Shown here: positions 8,901 to 16,977 of the stretch, one piece after another
Layout: the number at the start of each line of letters is the position of its first letter
How positions within the stretch are numbered: position 1 is the stretch's first letter
Assembly (NCBI RefSeq): GCF_035930445.1
Contig: NZ_CP142394.1
Span: 901,501 to 965,500, forward strand
DNA length: 64,000 nt
Direction of reading: 5' to 3'
Source: Sphingopyxis chilensis
GTDB lineage: Bacteria; Pseudomonadota; Alphaproteobacteria; Sphingomonadales; Sphingomonadaceae
Position numbers and translations under genes: made by a program
Notes under the pieces: model-generated
What the model was told of the DNA's origin: nothing
Seen by the model: the letters and a program-made list of their open reading frames with translations, nothing else
The model's database searches: none

Positions 8901-11496
8901 CGGCACCATCCAGAGTGCCGGGACGGGAATCGAATCGACGACGCAGACCAGCCTCACCAACAACGGTTCGATTGCCGGCGATAACGGTGTCGCGGTGCTG
9001 CTCGGTGCATTCGACGACAGCGTCACGCTGGGCACGGGCAGCGCGATCTCGGGTCTCGTCGACGCGGGCGAGGGTATCGACACGCTGACGCTCGACGGCG
9101 ACGTGCTCGAACTGACCGAAGCGCAGCAACTGACCGCTGCCAACGGCTTCGAGGCGCTCGACGTCGCGGCGGGATATTGGTCGACGTCGGGCTTCGTCGG
9201 CGAATTCGGCAATGTGACGATCGACGAAGGCGCGGCGCTGCAGGTCAACGAGGTCGATCTGGGCGAGGAAGGCACTTCGTCACCGATCCTCACCTCGACG
9301 GTGCGCACCGACGGTCTGCTCGTGCTCAACTTCGGCGAGGACGAAACCGTCTCGGCGCTCGACGATCTGACGATCGACGGGGCGGGGCAGCTGCAACTGA
9401 TCGGCGAGGCCGTGTTCACGGTCGATACCGCGAATATCGCGCATACGGGCGGCACGATCGTCTCCAACGGCGGGCTGGTGCTGACCGGCGTGCTGCAGGG
9501 CGATGTGAAGACCGAAGGCGACGGCTATTTCGAACTCGGCGCCGGCGGCACCGAAGGCAGCTTCGCGGGCAATATCGTCAACGACGGCCGGTTCGTCTTC
9601 AATCGGTCTGACGATTATGATTTCCTCGGTGATTTCTCGGGCAATGGCGTGCTCGACAAGAAGGGCGACGGCGCGCTGACCTTCATGGGCGACTATGCCT
9701 TCGAAGGCGTGACGAACATCCTCGGCGGTTCGGTCCGGATCGGCGGGACGATCGACCCGACTACCGATTTCAACCTCGGCGATGGCGGCACGCTCGACAT
9801 CACGGGCAAGGATCAGACGATCGGCGGCCTGGAGGGTGAGGAAGGTTCGAACGTCGAGATCGGGGACAACCAGCTGACCGTCGATCAGCCGGGCAATACC
9901 GCTTTCGGCGGCAGCATCTCGGGCGCCGGGAGCTTCGTCAAGCAGGGCGAAGGCACGCTCAACCTGACGGGAGATAGCACATACTCCGGCCCCACCTCGG
10001 TCGATGGCGGCACCCTCGCGGTGAACGGGTCGATCGTCTCGCCGGTCACCGTCAACAGCGGCGGCACCCTCGGCGGCAACGGCAGCGTCGGTTCGACGAC
10101 GGTGGGCGATGGCGGCACGCTCGCACCGGGCAATTCGATTGGCCGGCTGACCGTCAACGGCGACCTCGCCTTCGCGCCCGGCTCGACCTATGAGGTCGAA
10201 GTCAACGCGGCCGGCGAAGCCGACCGCCTCGACGCCACCGGCGCGGTAACGATCGACAGCACGGCAAGCGTCGCCGTCCTCGCCGAAGAGGGCGAATATA
10301 ACGGGCGGACCGATTATGTGATCCTGACCGGCGCGGGCGGCATCACCGGCACCTTCGGGACGGTGACGAGCGACCTCGCCTTCCTCGATCCGCTGCTGCG
10401 CTACGACGCCAATTCGGTGATCCTGTCGCTTTATCGCAACGACATCGACTTCGCCGACATCGCGGTGGGCTTCAACCAGGCGAGCGTCGCGACCGCGGTG
10501 CAGGCGCTCGGGGTCGACAATCCGCTTTACGAAGCGGTGCTGGTGCAGAATGCGGCGACCGCGCAGGCGAGCTTCGGCGACCTGTCGGGCGAAATCCTCG
10601 CCAGCTCGCTCAGCGGCCTGACCGACGACAGCCGGCATCTCCGCAATAGCCTGATGGGGATGAGGGCACCCGAGGAAAGCGGCGCGTTCGTCTGGGGCTC
10701 GGCCTTTGGCGGCTGGGGCGATTTCGACGCCAATCGCGGCAATTTCGCGATGGACACCGACCACAAGGGCCTGGTCGCCGGCGTGGGCTTCGGCGGCAAC
10801 GGCTTCGCCGCAGCGCTCTCGGCGGGGATCGGCGGTTCGGACTTCCGGTTCGACGGCCGCAATGACCGCGCCGAAGTCGATAGCAAATATCTCGCCGCGC
10901 ACGCCACCTATGGCAGCGGCGAGGGGCTGCGCGGCACCGTCGGGGTCAGCTATGCTTGGCACGACATTGACACCAGCCGCGGCATCAGCGGCGCGCCGCT
11001 GGCACAAACGTTGACCTCGAAGCGCGACGCCGACACGCTGCAGATCTTCGGCGAGATCGGTTACGACATCGTCACCGGCAACACGGCGGTCACGCCCTTT
11101 GCCCGGCTGGCGCATGTCGATACCGGCAGCGACGCCTTCACCGAAGCCGGCGGCAATGCAGCGCTGACGGTAGGCAAGGCCGATCAGAAGGCGACCTTCC
11201 TCAGCCTTGGCGCGCGCGCGCAGTTCAACGCAGGACAGCCCGGCTTCCAGCCCTATCTGTCGGCCGCGTGGAACCGCGCCTTCAATGACCGGGGCGCCCC
11301 GATCGTCTCGCGCTTCGTCGCGGGCGGACCGGCGTTCGACATCCTCGGCATCGCGATCCCCAAAAATTCGGCGGAGGTCGAGGCCGGCTTTGAATTCACC
11401 ACGGGGGCCTTCCGCCTCGGCGCTGCCTATACCGGCACGCTGGCGTCGGATCGCAGCGCCCATGGTGCACGAGTAACTGCGCGCATCGCCTTCTGA
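5917..11496 (+). CDS. Large repeat-rich autotransporter (type Va) adhesin-like protein
   Basis: Autotransporter of 1859 aa. I chose the ATG at 5917 because GAGGGGAG lies 8 bases before it and a signal peptide follows at once (ending APAAAQ). The long passenger (about 27-1580) is made of short beta-helix turns such as VTNSGTITG and VDNAGTIRG, with two large near-copies of about 263 residues. An autotransporter-associated repeat (LNLTGDSTYSGPTSVDGGTL) sits near residue 1346. The C-terminal about 270 residues (from ESGAFVWGSAFGGW, about 1588) form the beta-barrel translocator, ending in Phe (RIAF) as is typical of outer-membrane proteins. The role is probably surface adhesion or aggregation; no enzymatic site is visible. 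It is transcribed away from the histidine kinase. Confidence 0.9.
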   Translation: MSRISKSRLLATSAIVGLSIGQVVAPAAAQESFGIHNDQPELLEIVVAEDEEVEGLDIGIYADNGPVTVDNAGEIRGNGTSVGSPDSRPSGGIVIAQPGSSVTNSGTITGGSNGIATSYFFSEDENDDELPPEARAADTTVVNTGLIRGDAGTGVALAGGGSVTNNDGLIQGFNGAPGSGVNGIGVIVTEFPDAIAEDVTGIGTITNIDTGIIEGQTFGVILQGGGTIDNDGGTIRATGQFNPAIPGAQAPIGIVMNATPEQVGRSATLNNEGVVLGLIGVLAGGSLETTTIHNEGIINGAAVAIFGQSNGELIVNNGEGAEIASGGNGIQAATSQLTVDNAGTIRGDSQNGINILTADAVITNSGTITGGQSGVATNVQPATPTTGPQFVAFNAAVNNSGTITGTNNAGIRLTGGGTVDNSGSISGLGGDGIYVGTLATGVTTINNAEDGTITGAASGVHAELGGLDLTNAGSIHGDGVNLGFDAPPDAGVTISGGVSTVTNSGSITGNRFGITTANYFNAATGQLQGLATGTTVVNSGTIYGYNDDGVRLIGGGSVTNSGEIGGQIDAFADGVSMFAYTDQANEDYSALVTNETEGRIIGVRFGVILSGGGEVVNDGEILGASGGVYIQGTALNTDPNEERSGLTANVVNRGTITGLGDFGGTGTEGYGVGFGSDMSTATLVNSGTISSEFAEGVSHGSLADLTITNEAGGVITGATSGIYSGSSGTLTVDNAGTIRGDGAYDGFDAAPDAGITIGTAASSVTNSGTISGAGAGITTAYVFDEELGALVGLAVGTEVTNSGSILGEANDGVRLIGGGIVTNSGSIRGEGTAFSDGISMYAFVDQANEDFSASVVNAEGGEIGGARFGIILSGGGSVENAGDITGADGGMFLQGTAINTDPGEDRSGLTASVVNSGTITGTRDDGLNGYGVGFGSDLSTATLDNSGTISSVAGAGVFHGTLGDVTITNSADGVIEGAAYGVYADGEGTLDLINAGTIQSAGTGIESTTQTSLTNNGSIAGDNGVAVLLGAFDDSVTLGTGSAISGLVDAGEGIDTLTLDGDVLELTEAQQLTAANGFEALDVAAGYWSTSGFVGEFGNVTIDEGAALQVNEVDLGEEGTSSPILTSTVRTDGLLVLNFGEDETVSALDDLTIDGAGQLQLIGEAVFTVDTANIAHTGGTIVSNGGLVLTGVLQGDVKTEGDGYFELGAGGTEGSFAGNIVNDGRFVFNRSDDYDFLGDFSGNGVLDKKGDGALTFMGDYAFEGVTNILGGSVRIGGTIDPTTDFNLGDGGTLDITGKDQTIGGLEGEEGSNVEIGDNQLTVDQPGNTAFGGSISGAGSFVKQGEGTLNLTGDSTYSGPTSVDGGTLAVNGSIVSPVTVNSGGTLGGNGSVGSTTVGDGGTLAPGNSIGRLTVNGDLAFAPGSTYEVEVNAAGEADRLDATGAVTIDSTASVAVLAEEGEYNGRTDYVILTGAGGITGTFGTVTSDLAFLDPLLRYDANSVILSLYRNDIDFADIAVGFNQASVATAVQALGVDNPLYEAVLVQNAATAQASFGDLSGEILASSLSGLTDDSRHLRNSLMGMRAPEESGAFVWGSAFGGWGDFDANRGNFAMDTDHKGLVAGVGFGGNGFAAALSAGIGGSDFRFDGRNDRAEVDSKYLAAHATYGSGEGLRGTVGVSYAWHDIDTSRGISGAPLAQTLTSKRDADTLQIFGEIGYDIVTGNTAVTPFARLAHVDTGSDAFTEAGGNAALTVGKADQKATFLSLGARAQFNAGQPGFQPYLSAAWNRAFNDRGAPIVSRFVAGGPAFDILGIAIPKNSAEVEAGFEFTTGAFRLGAAYTGTLASDRSAHGARVTARIAF
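7245..8990 (+). repeat. Tandem repeat of about 789 bp inside the autotransporter passenger
   Basis: Matching landmarks recur at a constant 789-bp offset: GATGCGCCGCCC-like at 7369 and 8158, GGCGTGCGCC at 7561 and 8350, and CTGTCGGGCGG at 7741 and 8530. A third, partial copy begins near 8811 at a 780-bp offset. The differences between copies are mostly silent or conservative with small in-frame indels, which points to an old duplication kept in frame. Confidence 0.8.
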
Positions 11497-11529
11497 TAGC
11501 GACCCGATCGGAAGCGGTTCACGCAGTTT

Positions 11530-11570
11530 GGGGCCGAGGCAATATTCGTTGCCTCGGCCCCATTCTTTTG
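11530..11570. terminator. Intrinsic terminator between convergent genes
   Basis: GGGGCCGAGGCAA (11530-11542) pairs perfectly over 13 bp with TTGCCTCGGCCCC (11549-11561) around a TATTCG loop and is followed by ATTCTTTT. It lies between the autotransporter stop and the stop of the convergent TonB receptor. The T-run favours the autotransporter side, but the stem could also stop leftward transcription. Confidence 0.85.
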
Positions 11571-11580
11571 GCGCGGATCT

Positions 11581-14500
11581 TCAGAATTTGACGCTGAGGC
11601 CTGCGGTGATCCGGCGATCGGTCAGGCCCTGGAAGCAGAGCAGCGCCTTGTTGTTCACGCAATATTGGTTTTGGTCGCCGCGCAGCAGGTTGATGCCCTC
11701 GACGCCGACGTTGATATTTTCGGTGATGTCATAGTTGATGCTGGCGTTGAGCTGCCCCCTCGCGCCGTTGATCAGCGGCAGGCCAAAGAAGAAGGGGTCA
11801 TTCGACACATAGCTTGACCGCCAAGTGTAGCGCAGGCGGGCATTGAGTCCGTATTTGTCGTAGAATAACGTCGCATTATAGGCGTATTTCGACAGGTTCG
11901 TGAGCGAGATCAGGTCCTGCGACCCCGGATATCCGAGCTGCGTGAACACCGTCCGCGGGCCGTCGGCGGTGCGATATTCGCGCGCCGACCCGCCCGCCTT
12001 CTGATAGGTGAAATTGCCGATGAAGCCGAAGCCCGAGGCGAAACCGAGCGTGTCTTCCCACGCCGACAGGTCGTGCTGGAAGGCGATTTCGACGCCGGTC
12101 TGCGTCGTCGTCCCGGGAACGTTGAACGTCGAACTGCGCGGCACGCAGATGCCGACGCCCTGGATCGGGTTGTTGATGTTACGGTTGGCGATGGGGTTAT
12201 AGATGCCGCCGTCGGGGCAGGACGGATCGATCGAGATGTTGAGATTGCCGTCGGCGTCGAGATTGGGCGCCGGGTCCTCTTGCCGCTGCGCGAATAAATT
12301 GGTGCGGCTTTTGTGGAAGAAACCGATGCTGATCAGGCTGGAGGGCGCGAAATAATATTCGCCTGAAAGGTCGAACGACCAAACCGCTTCGGGGACGAGG
12401 TCGGGGTTGCCGACCGCGACCGGCGTGTTGGCGCCGGTGCCGAAAGAAAAGGAAGTCGACAGCGTGTCGAAATTCGGGCGGCGAATGTCGCGCGCGATCC
12501 CGGCGCGGACGAGGAAGCGGTCGGCTGGCTCGATCACCAGGTTGAAGCGCGGCAGCAGGAAATTATACGAGCTTTTGGCGACGGTCTGCCCCGTGACTTC
12601 ACCGTTAGCGATATTGTTGCCGGTCGAGGACAGGCTGGTGTGCAACCAGCGGACACCCGCATTGCCGCGCACCGGCATACCGGCGATTTCACCCTCCATA
12701 TTCGCCTGAAAATAGGCGGCGTTTGTCGTTTCCTTGATTTTGAAGAAACCCGAAAAGGATTCGGTCGGTGTCGTCAGCGGCGCGACCGGCGGTCCCTGGG
12801 TCGCGGCGGCGTTGCTCGCGTCGATCGCGGCGTTGAGCGATTCGAGAACTTTTGCCGGATCGTCGAATGCCAATCCGCCGTCGATCAGCAGGAAGTCGGA
12901 GAAATAGAGCCGGCGCCCGTCGGCCGCGTTGAAGTTGCTGGGCCCCGGGATCAATATGTCCGAAAACAGGTCGCCCGACGGCCGGTTCCAGGCGCTGGTC
13001 GTGTTGGTCAGGCTGACATTTCGCGAAAATTCGTTGTTTTCGGCCGACGTCCGGTTCCACCGATAGCCAAAGTCGATCGAAGTCACGAAGGGGTTGAGGT
13101 CGGTCGTGTCGTAGGAAAAGTCGAGGCGCGCCGCCCTTTCCTGATTGTCGGTCGAATTGGCGCCCTGCGCGACCTGCTGCAGCTGGTAGTTGGCGGGATC
13201 GAGCAGTTGCGCCGTGGTCGGGGCAAAGGGGCTCGCCTGATCGATGCCGAATTGCAGCGTGCCATCCCGCAGGTCGAATTCGAGCGGCACGCCATTGTCG
13301 ATGCTCTGCCCGATTTCCGGCTGCGGCCCGTTGGGGTTGATGAAATCGAGCGTCGTGGAGAAGTTGGGGAAGTCCGATTTCGAAGTCGATAGCGACACTT
13401 CCGCGCGCATCCTGAGCTTGTCGGTGACTTGCCAGTCGCTGCCGAGGTCGAACACCCGGCTCTTGGTGACACGCGCGCCGGTGTCGCTCGATGTCCGCAT
13501 GTTCGGGTCGATCACCGTTCCGGTCGTGCCGCCGATGCCGATGGTGCCGGCTACGGTGGCATCGACGCTGCCGAGGTCAATAGGGCCGTCGGGTCCGTCG
13601 AGGGTGCCCCAATCGACCGTTTCGAATGCCGTATTGTCGGTCGCGTCAACGACCGACGGCGTCGCCGTTCCTGAAATCTGCACGCGATGGCTTTGCTGGC
13701 CGCGCGTCTGGTTGTTCAGCGTCGCGTCGAAATAGAATTTCAGGTCGTCGTTCGGCTTCCACTCGAGCGCCGCGGTGCCGTTGTAGGTTTCATATTCGTA
13801 ATTCTCGAGTCCCTGCTGGAAGAACTGGATGCGCAGGAAGGGGAAGGCTTCGGCGCTCGAGCCCGAGCCTGGAAGGACGACGGCATCGCGGTCGACACGC
13901 GGCTTGAACGCGGCGACGTCCTGCCGCGCATAGCTTCCGCTCACCACGATGCCGATCTCGCCGATGCCGGTATCCCACCTGTTGCCGAGCGTCGCCGACA
14001 GGCGCGGCAGGGTCGATTTTGCGAGGTCGCTGTTTTCCATCTGCGCGCGCGCCGCGATCAGCGGTTCGTTGAGGTCCAGCGGGCGGATCGTCCGCAAGTT
14101 GATCGTGCCGCCGACCGATCCCTCGATCGTCTGCGCGGTCGGGACCTTGGTCACTTCGACCGAGGCGATCAGCGCCGCGGGCAGGTCTTCGAAACTGATG
14201 CCCGAGCGCCCGGCGCCCGATCCCACGGTCGACACGCCGTTGATTTCGGTGCGGTTCGCGTCGGTGCCGCGGATCTGCACCGCGTTACCGACCCCGGCCT
14301 GCCGCGTGATCTGGACCCCGGTGACATTTTCCAGCACTTCGGCGAGGTTCTGGTCGGGCAGCTTGCCGATATCCTCGGCCTGGATGACCTCGACGATATT
14401 GTCGGAGGAGCGCTTTTCGCCCAGCGCAGTGGCAAGGGAGCTGCGGATGCCGGTGACGACGATCGCATCATCGCCCACCTCTTCGGCGTTCGCATCCTGT

Positions 14501-14616
14501 GCCGCCGTATCCTGCGCAAAGGCCGGGACGGCGAGAATCGCCATCGCCGTCGTCCCCAGCAGCGTTGCGAAATTGATGTTGCCGCGCGTTACGCGCACGA
14601 GGCTGCCCCGAATCAT
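11581..14616 (-). CDS. TonB-dependent receptor, likely for alginate oligosaccharides
   Basis: Outer-membrane active transporter of 1011 aa. A signal peptide ending AVPAFAQ is followed by a TonB-box-like stretch (DDAIVVTGIRSSL), a plug domain (about 60-180, with EDIGKLPDQNLAEVLENVTG and VQIRG) and a long beta-barrel ending in Phe (GLSVKF). The plug sequence fits the receptor group common in Caulobacter, Xanthomonas and sphingomonads. I chose the ATG at 14616, which has GGGAGAG just upstream, over the ATG at 14631, which would lie upstream of that site. It is divergent from the lyase operon at 14761, which makes alginate oligomers the likely substrate, though the sequence itself does not fix the ligand. 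Confidence 0.88.
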   Translation of the reverse strand: MIRGSLVRVTRGNINFATLLGTTAMAILAVPAFAQDTAAQDANAEEVGDDAIVVTGIRSSLATALGEKRSSDNIVEVIQAEDIGKLPDQNLAEVLENVTGVQITRQAGVGNAVQIRGTDANRTEINGVSTVGSGAGRSGISFEDLPAALIASVEVTKVPTAQTIEGSVGGTINLRTIRPLDLNEPLIAARAQMENSDLAKSTLPRLSATLGNRWDTGIGEIGIVVSGSYARQDVAAFKPRVDRDAVVLPGSGSSAEAFPFLRIQFFQQGLENYEYETYNGTAALEWKPNDDLKFYFDATLNNQTRGQQSHRVQISGTATPSVVDATDNTAFETVDWGTLDGPDGPIDLGSVDATVAGTIGIGGTTGTVIDPNMRTSSDTGARVTKSRVFDLGSDWQVTDKLRMRAEVSLSTSKSDFPNFSTTLDFINPNGPQPEIGQSIDNGVPLEFDLRDGTLQFGIDQASPFAPTTAQLLDPANYQLQQVAQGANSTDNQERAARLDFSYDTTDLNPFVTSIDFGYRWNRTSAENNEFSRNVSLTNTTSAWNRPSGDLFSDILIPGPSNFNAADGRRLYFSDFLLIDGGLAFDDPAKVLESLNAAIDASNAAATQGPPVAPLTTPTESFSGFFKIKETTNAAYFQANMEGEIAGMPVRGNAGVRWLHTSLSSTGNNIANGEVTGQTVAKSSYNFLLPRFNLVIEPADRFLVRAGIARDIRRPNFDTLSTSFSFGTGANTPVAVGNPDLVPEAVWSFDLSGEYYFAPSSLISIGFFHKSRTNLFAQRQEDPAPNLDADGNLNISIDPSCPDGGIYNPIANRNINNPIQGVGICVPRSSTFNVPGTTTQTGVEIAFQHDLSAWEDTLGFASGFGFIGNFTYQKAGGSAREYRTADGPRTVFTQLGYPGSQDLISLTNLSKYAYNATLFYDKYGLNARLRYTWRSSYVSNDPFFFGLPLINGARGQLNASINYDITENINVGVEGINLLRGDQNQYCVNNKALLCFQGLTDRRITAGLSVKF

Positions 14617-14707
14617 CCCACTCTCCCTCATTGACTTATGTTTGGAGAGAAGCTCGTCGTGTCAGACCAATATGTCAACCCAGATTCAGACCGAACAAGG
14701 GTTGATA

Positions 14708-14727
14708 TTGTCCTACCTCTTGTATAG
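14708..14727 (+). promoter_or_regulatory. Candidate operator upstream of the PL6 lyase operon
   Basis: TTGTCCTACCTCTTGTATAG lies 33 bp before the PL6 start. An almost identical element occurs at 25015-25034, upstream of the GntR-family gene: TTGTCCTACCT is identical over 11 bases and is followed by TTGTAT one base further on. Sharing a rare AT-containing motif between the operon and the local regulator suggests that this is the GntR operator. Confidence 0.5.
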
Positions 14728-14760
14728 TCCACTGATCAAGAATCATAAAAAGGGTGAGGC

Positions 14761-16977
14761 ATGGCGCAGATAAGGGCGGTTCTAACGGTAGCGATACTGG
14801 TCTCGGCGGCACATCCGGCGTTCGCCCGCGACATGCTGGTATCGGATCAGGCCCAGTTCAAAGCGGCGGTGAAAAAGGCGCAGCCGGGCGACGCGATCAT
14901 CCTCGCCGACGGCGAATGGCGCGATCTTCAGATGGTCTTTACGGGAACCGGCACCGCCGCGAAGCCGATCACGCTGACCGTGCAGACCAAGGGCAAGGTG
15001 CTCATCACCGGCCAGTCGAACCTGCGTCTCGGCGGCAAACATCTGCTCGTATCGGGGCTCGTCTTCAAAAATGGGGCCAGCCCGACCGGCGAGGTGATCA
15101 GCTTTCGCCGCGATTCGAAAACCCTCGCGAGCGACTCACGCGTCACCGAAACCGTCATCGACGGCTATAGCAAGGCCGATCGCCGCGCCGACGATATCTG
15201 GGTCGCGCTCTACGGCACCGGCAACCGCGTCGACCATTCGCATTTCGAGGGCAAGACCAACGCCGGCGTGACGCTTGCGGTGATCCGCCGCGCGGGCGAT
15301 CCGCTCGACAACCGCCACCGCATCGATCATAATTATTTCGGCCCGCGCCCGCCCTTGGGATCGAACGGCGGCGAGACGATCCGCATCGGCACCAGCGAGG
15401 AATCGCTGTCCGACAGCTACACGATCGTCGAGCGCAACATCTTCGACCGCACCAGCGGCGAGGTCGAGATCGTCTCGGTCAAGTCGGGCGGCAACATCAT
15501 CCGCGAAAATCTGGTGCTGGAGGCGCAGGGAGCGTTCGTTCTCCGCCACGGCAACGGTAACCTGGTCGAGCGCAACATTTTCCTCGGCAAGAGCGTGCCC
15601 GACACCGGCGGGGTGCGCGTGATCAATCGCGACCAGGTCGTCCGCGACAATTATTTCGAGGGGCTGGCGGGCGCCTCGTTCAAGAGCGCGATCAGCGTGA
15701 TGAACGGCGTGCCCAATTCGGTGATCAACCGCTATCATCAGGTCGCGAACGCGCGGATCGAGGGTAACAGCATCATCGACAGCGTGCGCATCACCTTCGC
15801 TGCCGGCGCCGATGCCGAACGGTCGGCCGCGCCGACGGGCAGCAAGTTCGAGCGCAATCTGATCGTCGGCGCGAAAGGGCAGGACCCGTTCCGCGCCGAG
15901 GGCGAGATCGGCGGCATCGCGCTTGCCGGTAATGTCGAGGCGAAGGTTGCGAAACCGCTGCTCGGCGCCGGTGTCGAGCAGCGCGAGGTCAAGCTCGAAC
16001 GCGCGGCGAACGGCTTGCTGTACCCGACTGACCCTGCGCTGGCCGCTGTTGGCGCGCCGCGCGACCTCAGGCCCGTGACGCGCGAGGAAGTTGGCGCGAT
16101 ATGGTATCGCGGCGACGCCCCCGAAGCGGCATTCGGCGCGGGCAGCACGCGGTCGCTCGCCGCGGGCGCCTCGCTCGCGCAGGCGGTCGCCGGTACCAAG
16201 GCGGGCGACACGCTGGCGCTTGCGACGGGCACCTATGAAGTCGCGGCGCCGCTTGCGCTCCGCCACCGGCTGACCATCGCCGGCGCCAAGGATGCGAAGC
16301 CGGTACTGCGCGTCGCGTCGAGCCTTGCTCGCATCGAAGGGGGCGGCGGGCTGCGTCTGGAAAATCTGGCGGTCGATGCAAGCGCCGCAGCGGGCGAGGG
16401 CGCACTTATTGCCGTCAGTTCGGGCGCTGCGCCCAATTACGGCATCGCGCTTGACGGCGTGTCGATGCGCGGTCCCGGCAAAGGCCGCCTCGACGGCATC
16501 GCCATGGCCCCCGGCACCTTCGCCGACGATGTGACCATCACGAACAGCGACTTCGCCGAAATGGGCGTCGTCGTCCTGGGCACCGGCGAGCAGGAACCGA
16601 AAGGCTGGTATCCGATGGAACGGCTGACGATCAGCGGCAGCCGCTTCGCGCGCGTTTCGATGGTTGCCGACCTCTTGCGCAAGGGCACCGACGAAAGCAC
16701 CTTCGGGCCTTGGTTCGCGATGACCGGATCGAGCGTCGCGGACACCGGCTCGAAAGGCGCTTCGCTGCGGATCTCGGGCGCCCAGCACGTCGACATTGCG
16801 CAGAATAATTTCGCCAAATCGGACGGAATGCTCGTCATCCATTCGGTCGGCGCGCCCGAGACGCGGATCGCGTCGAACGCCTTTGCCGCGACCCCTGCGC
16901 CGCGCATCGAGGAACTGATGTGGAAAGGGCCGCCGCGTGGCCAGCTCACCGGCAATTTGGTGGAGGAGCGCCCGTGA
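14761..16977 (+). CDS. PL6 polysaccharide lyase (alginate lyase, two-domain)
   Basis: Secreted or periplasmic lyase of 738 aa that cleaves alginate by beta-elimination. A signal peptide (ending AHPAFARD) is followed by a right-handed beta-helix domain with the chondroitinase-B-like site: Lys241 (VSVKSGG) and Arg262 (VLRHGNG). These are 21 residues apart, the same spacing as the catalytic Lys/Arg pair of the family. Asn202 and Glu205 (NGGE) and Glu234/Glu236 fit the calcium ligands. A second beta-helix region follows after about residue 450, as in long PL6 enzymes. The stop overlaps the next gene as GTGA. Chondroitin or dermatan activity is possible within PL6, but the PL17 partner, transporter and KDG kinase point to alginate. 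Confidence 0.88.
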   Translation: MAQIRAVLTVAILVSAAHPAFARDMLVSDQAQFKAAVKKAQPGDAIILADGEWRDLQMVFTGTGTAAKPITLTVQTKGKVLITGQSNLRLGGKHLLVSGLVFKNGASPTGEVISFRRDSKTLASDSRVTETVIDGYSKADRRADDIWVALYGTGNRVDHSHFEGKTNAGVTLAVIRRAGDPLDNRHRIDHNYFGPRPPLGSNGGETIRIGTSEESLSDSYTIVERNIFDRTSGEVEIVSVKSGGNIIRENLVLEAQGAFVLRHGNGNLVERNIFLGKSVPDTGGVRVINRDQVVRDNYFEGLAGASFKSAISVMNGVPNSVINRYHQVANARIEGNSIIDSVRITFAAGADAERSAAPTGSKFERNLIVGAKGQDPFRAEGEIGGIALAGNVEAKVAKPLLGAGVEQREVKLERAANGLLYPTDPALAAVGAPRDLRPVTREEVGAIWYRGDAPEAAFGAGSTRSLAAGASLAQAVAGTKAGDTLALATGTYEVAAPLALRHRLTIAGAKDAKPVLRVASSLARIEGGGGLRLENLAVDASAAAGEGALIAVSSGAAPNYGIALDGVSMRGPGKGRLDGIAMAPGTFADDVTITNSDFAEMGVVVLGTGEQEPKGWYPMERLTISGSRFARVSMVADLLRKGTDESTFGPWFAMTGSSVADTGSKGASLRISGAQHVDIAQNNFAKSDGMLVIHSVGAPETRIASNAFAATPAPRIEELMWKGPPRGQLTGNLVEERP

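Noticed and set aside
6200..9000. CRISPR-like or satellite repeat array, suggested by repeating ACCAACAGCGGC-type words.
   Set aside because: The words are spaced in multiples of codons, lie in one long open frame and encode beta-helix turns (VTNSGTITG) of the autotransporter passenger.
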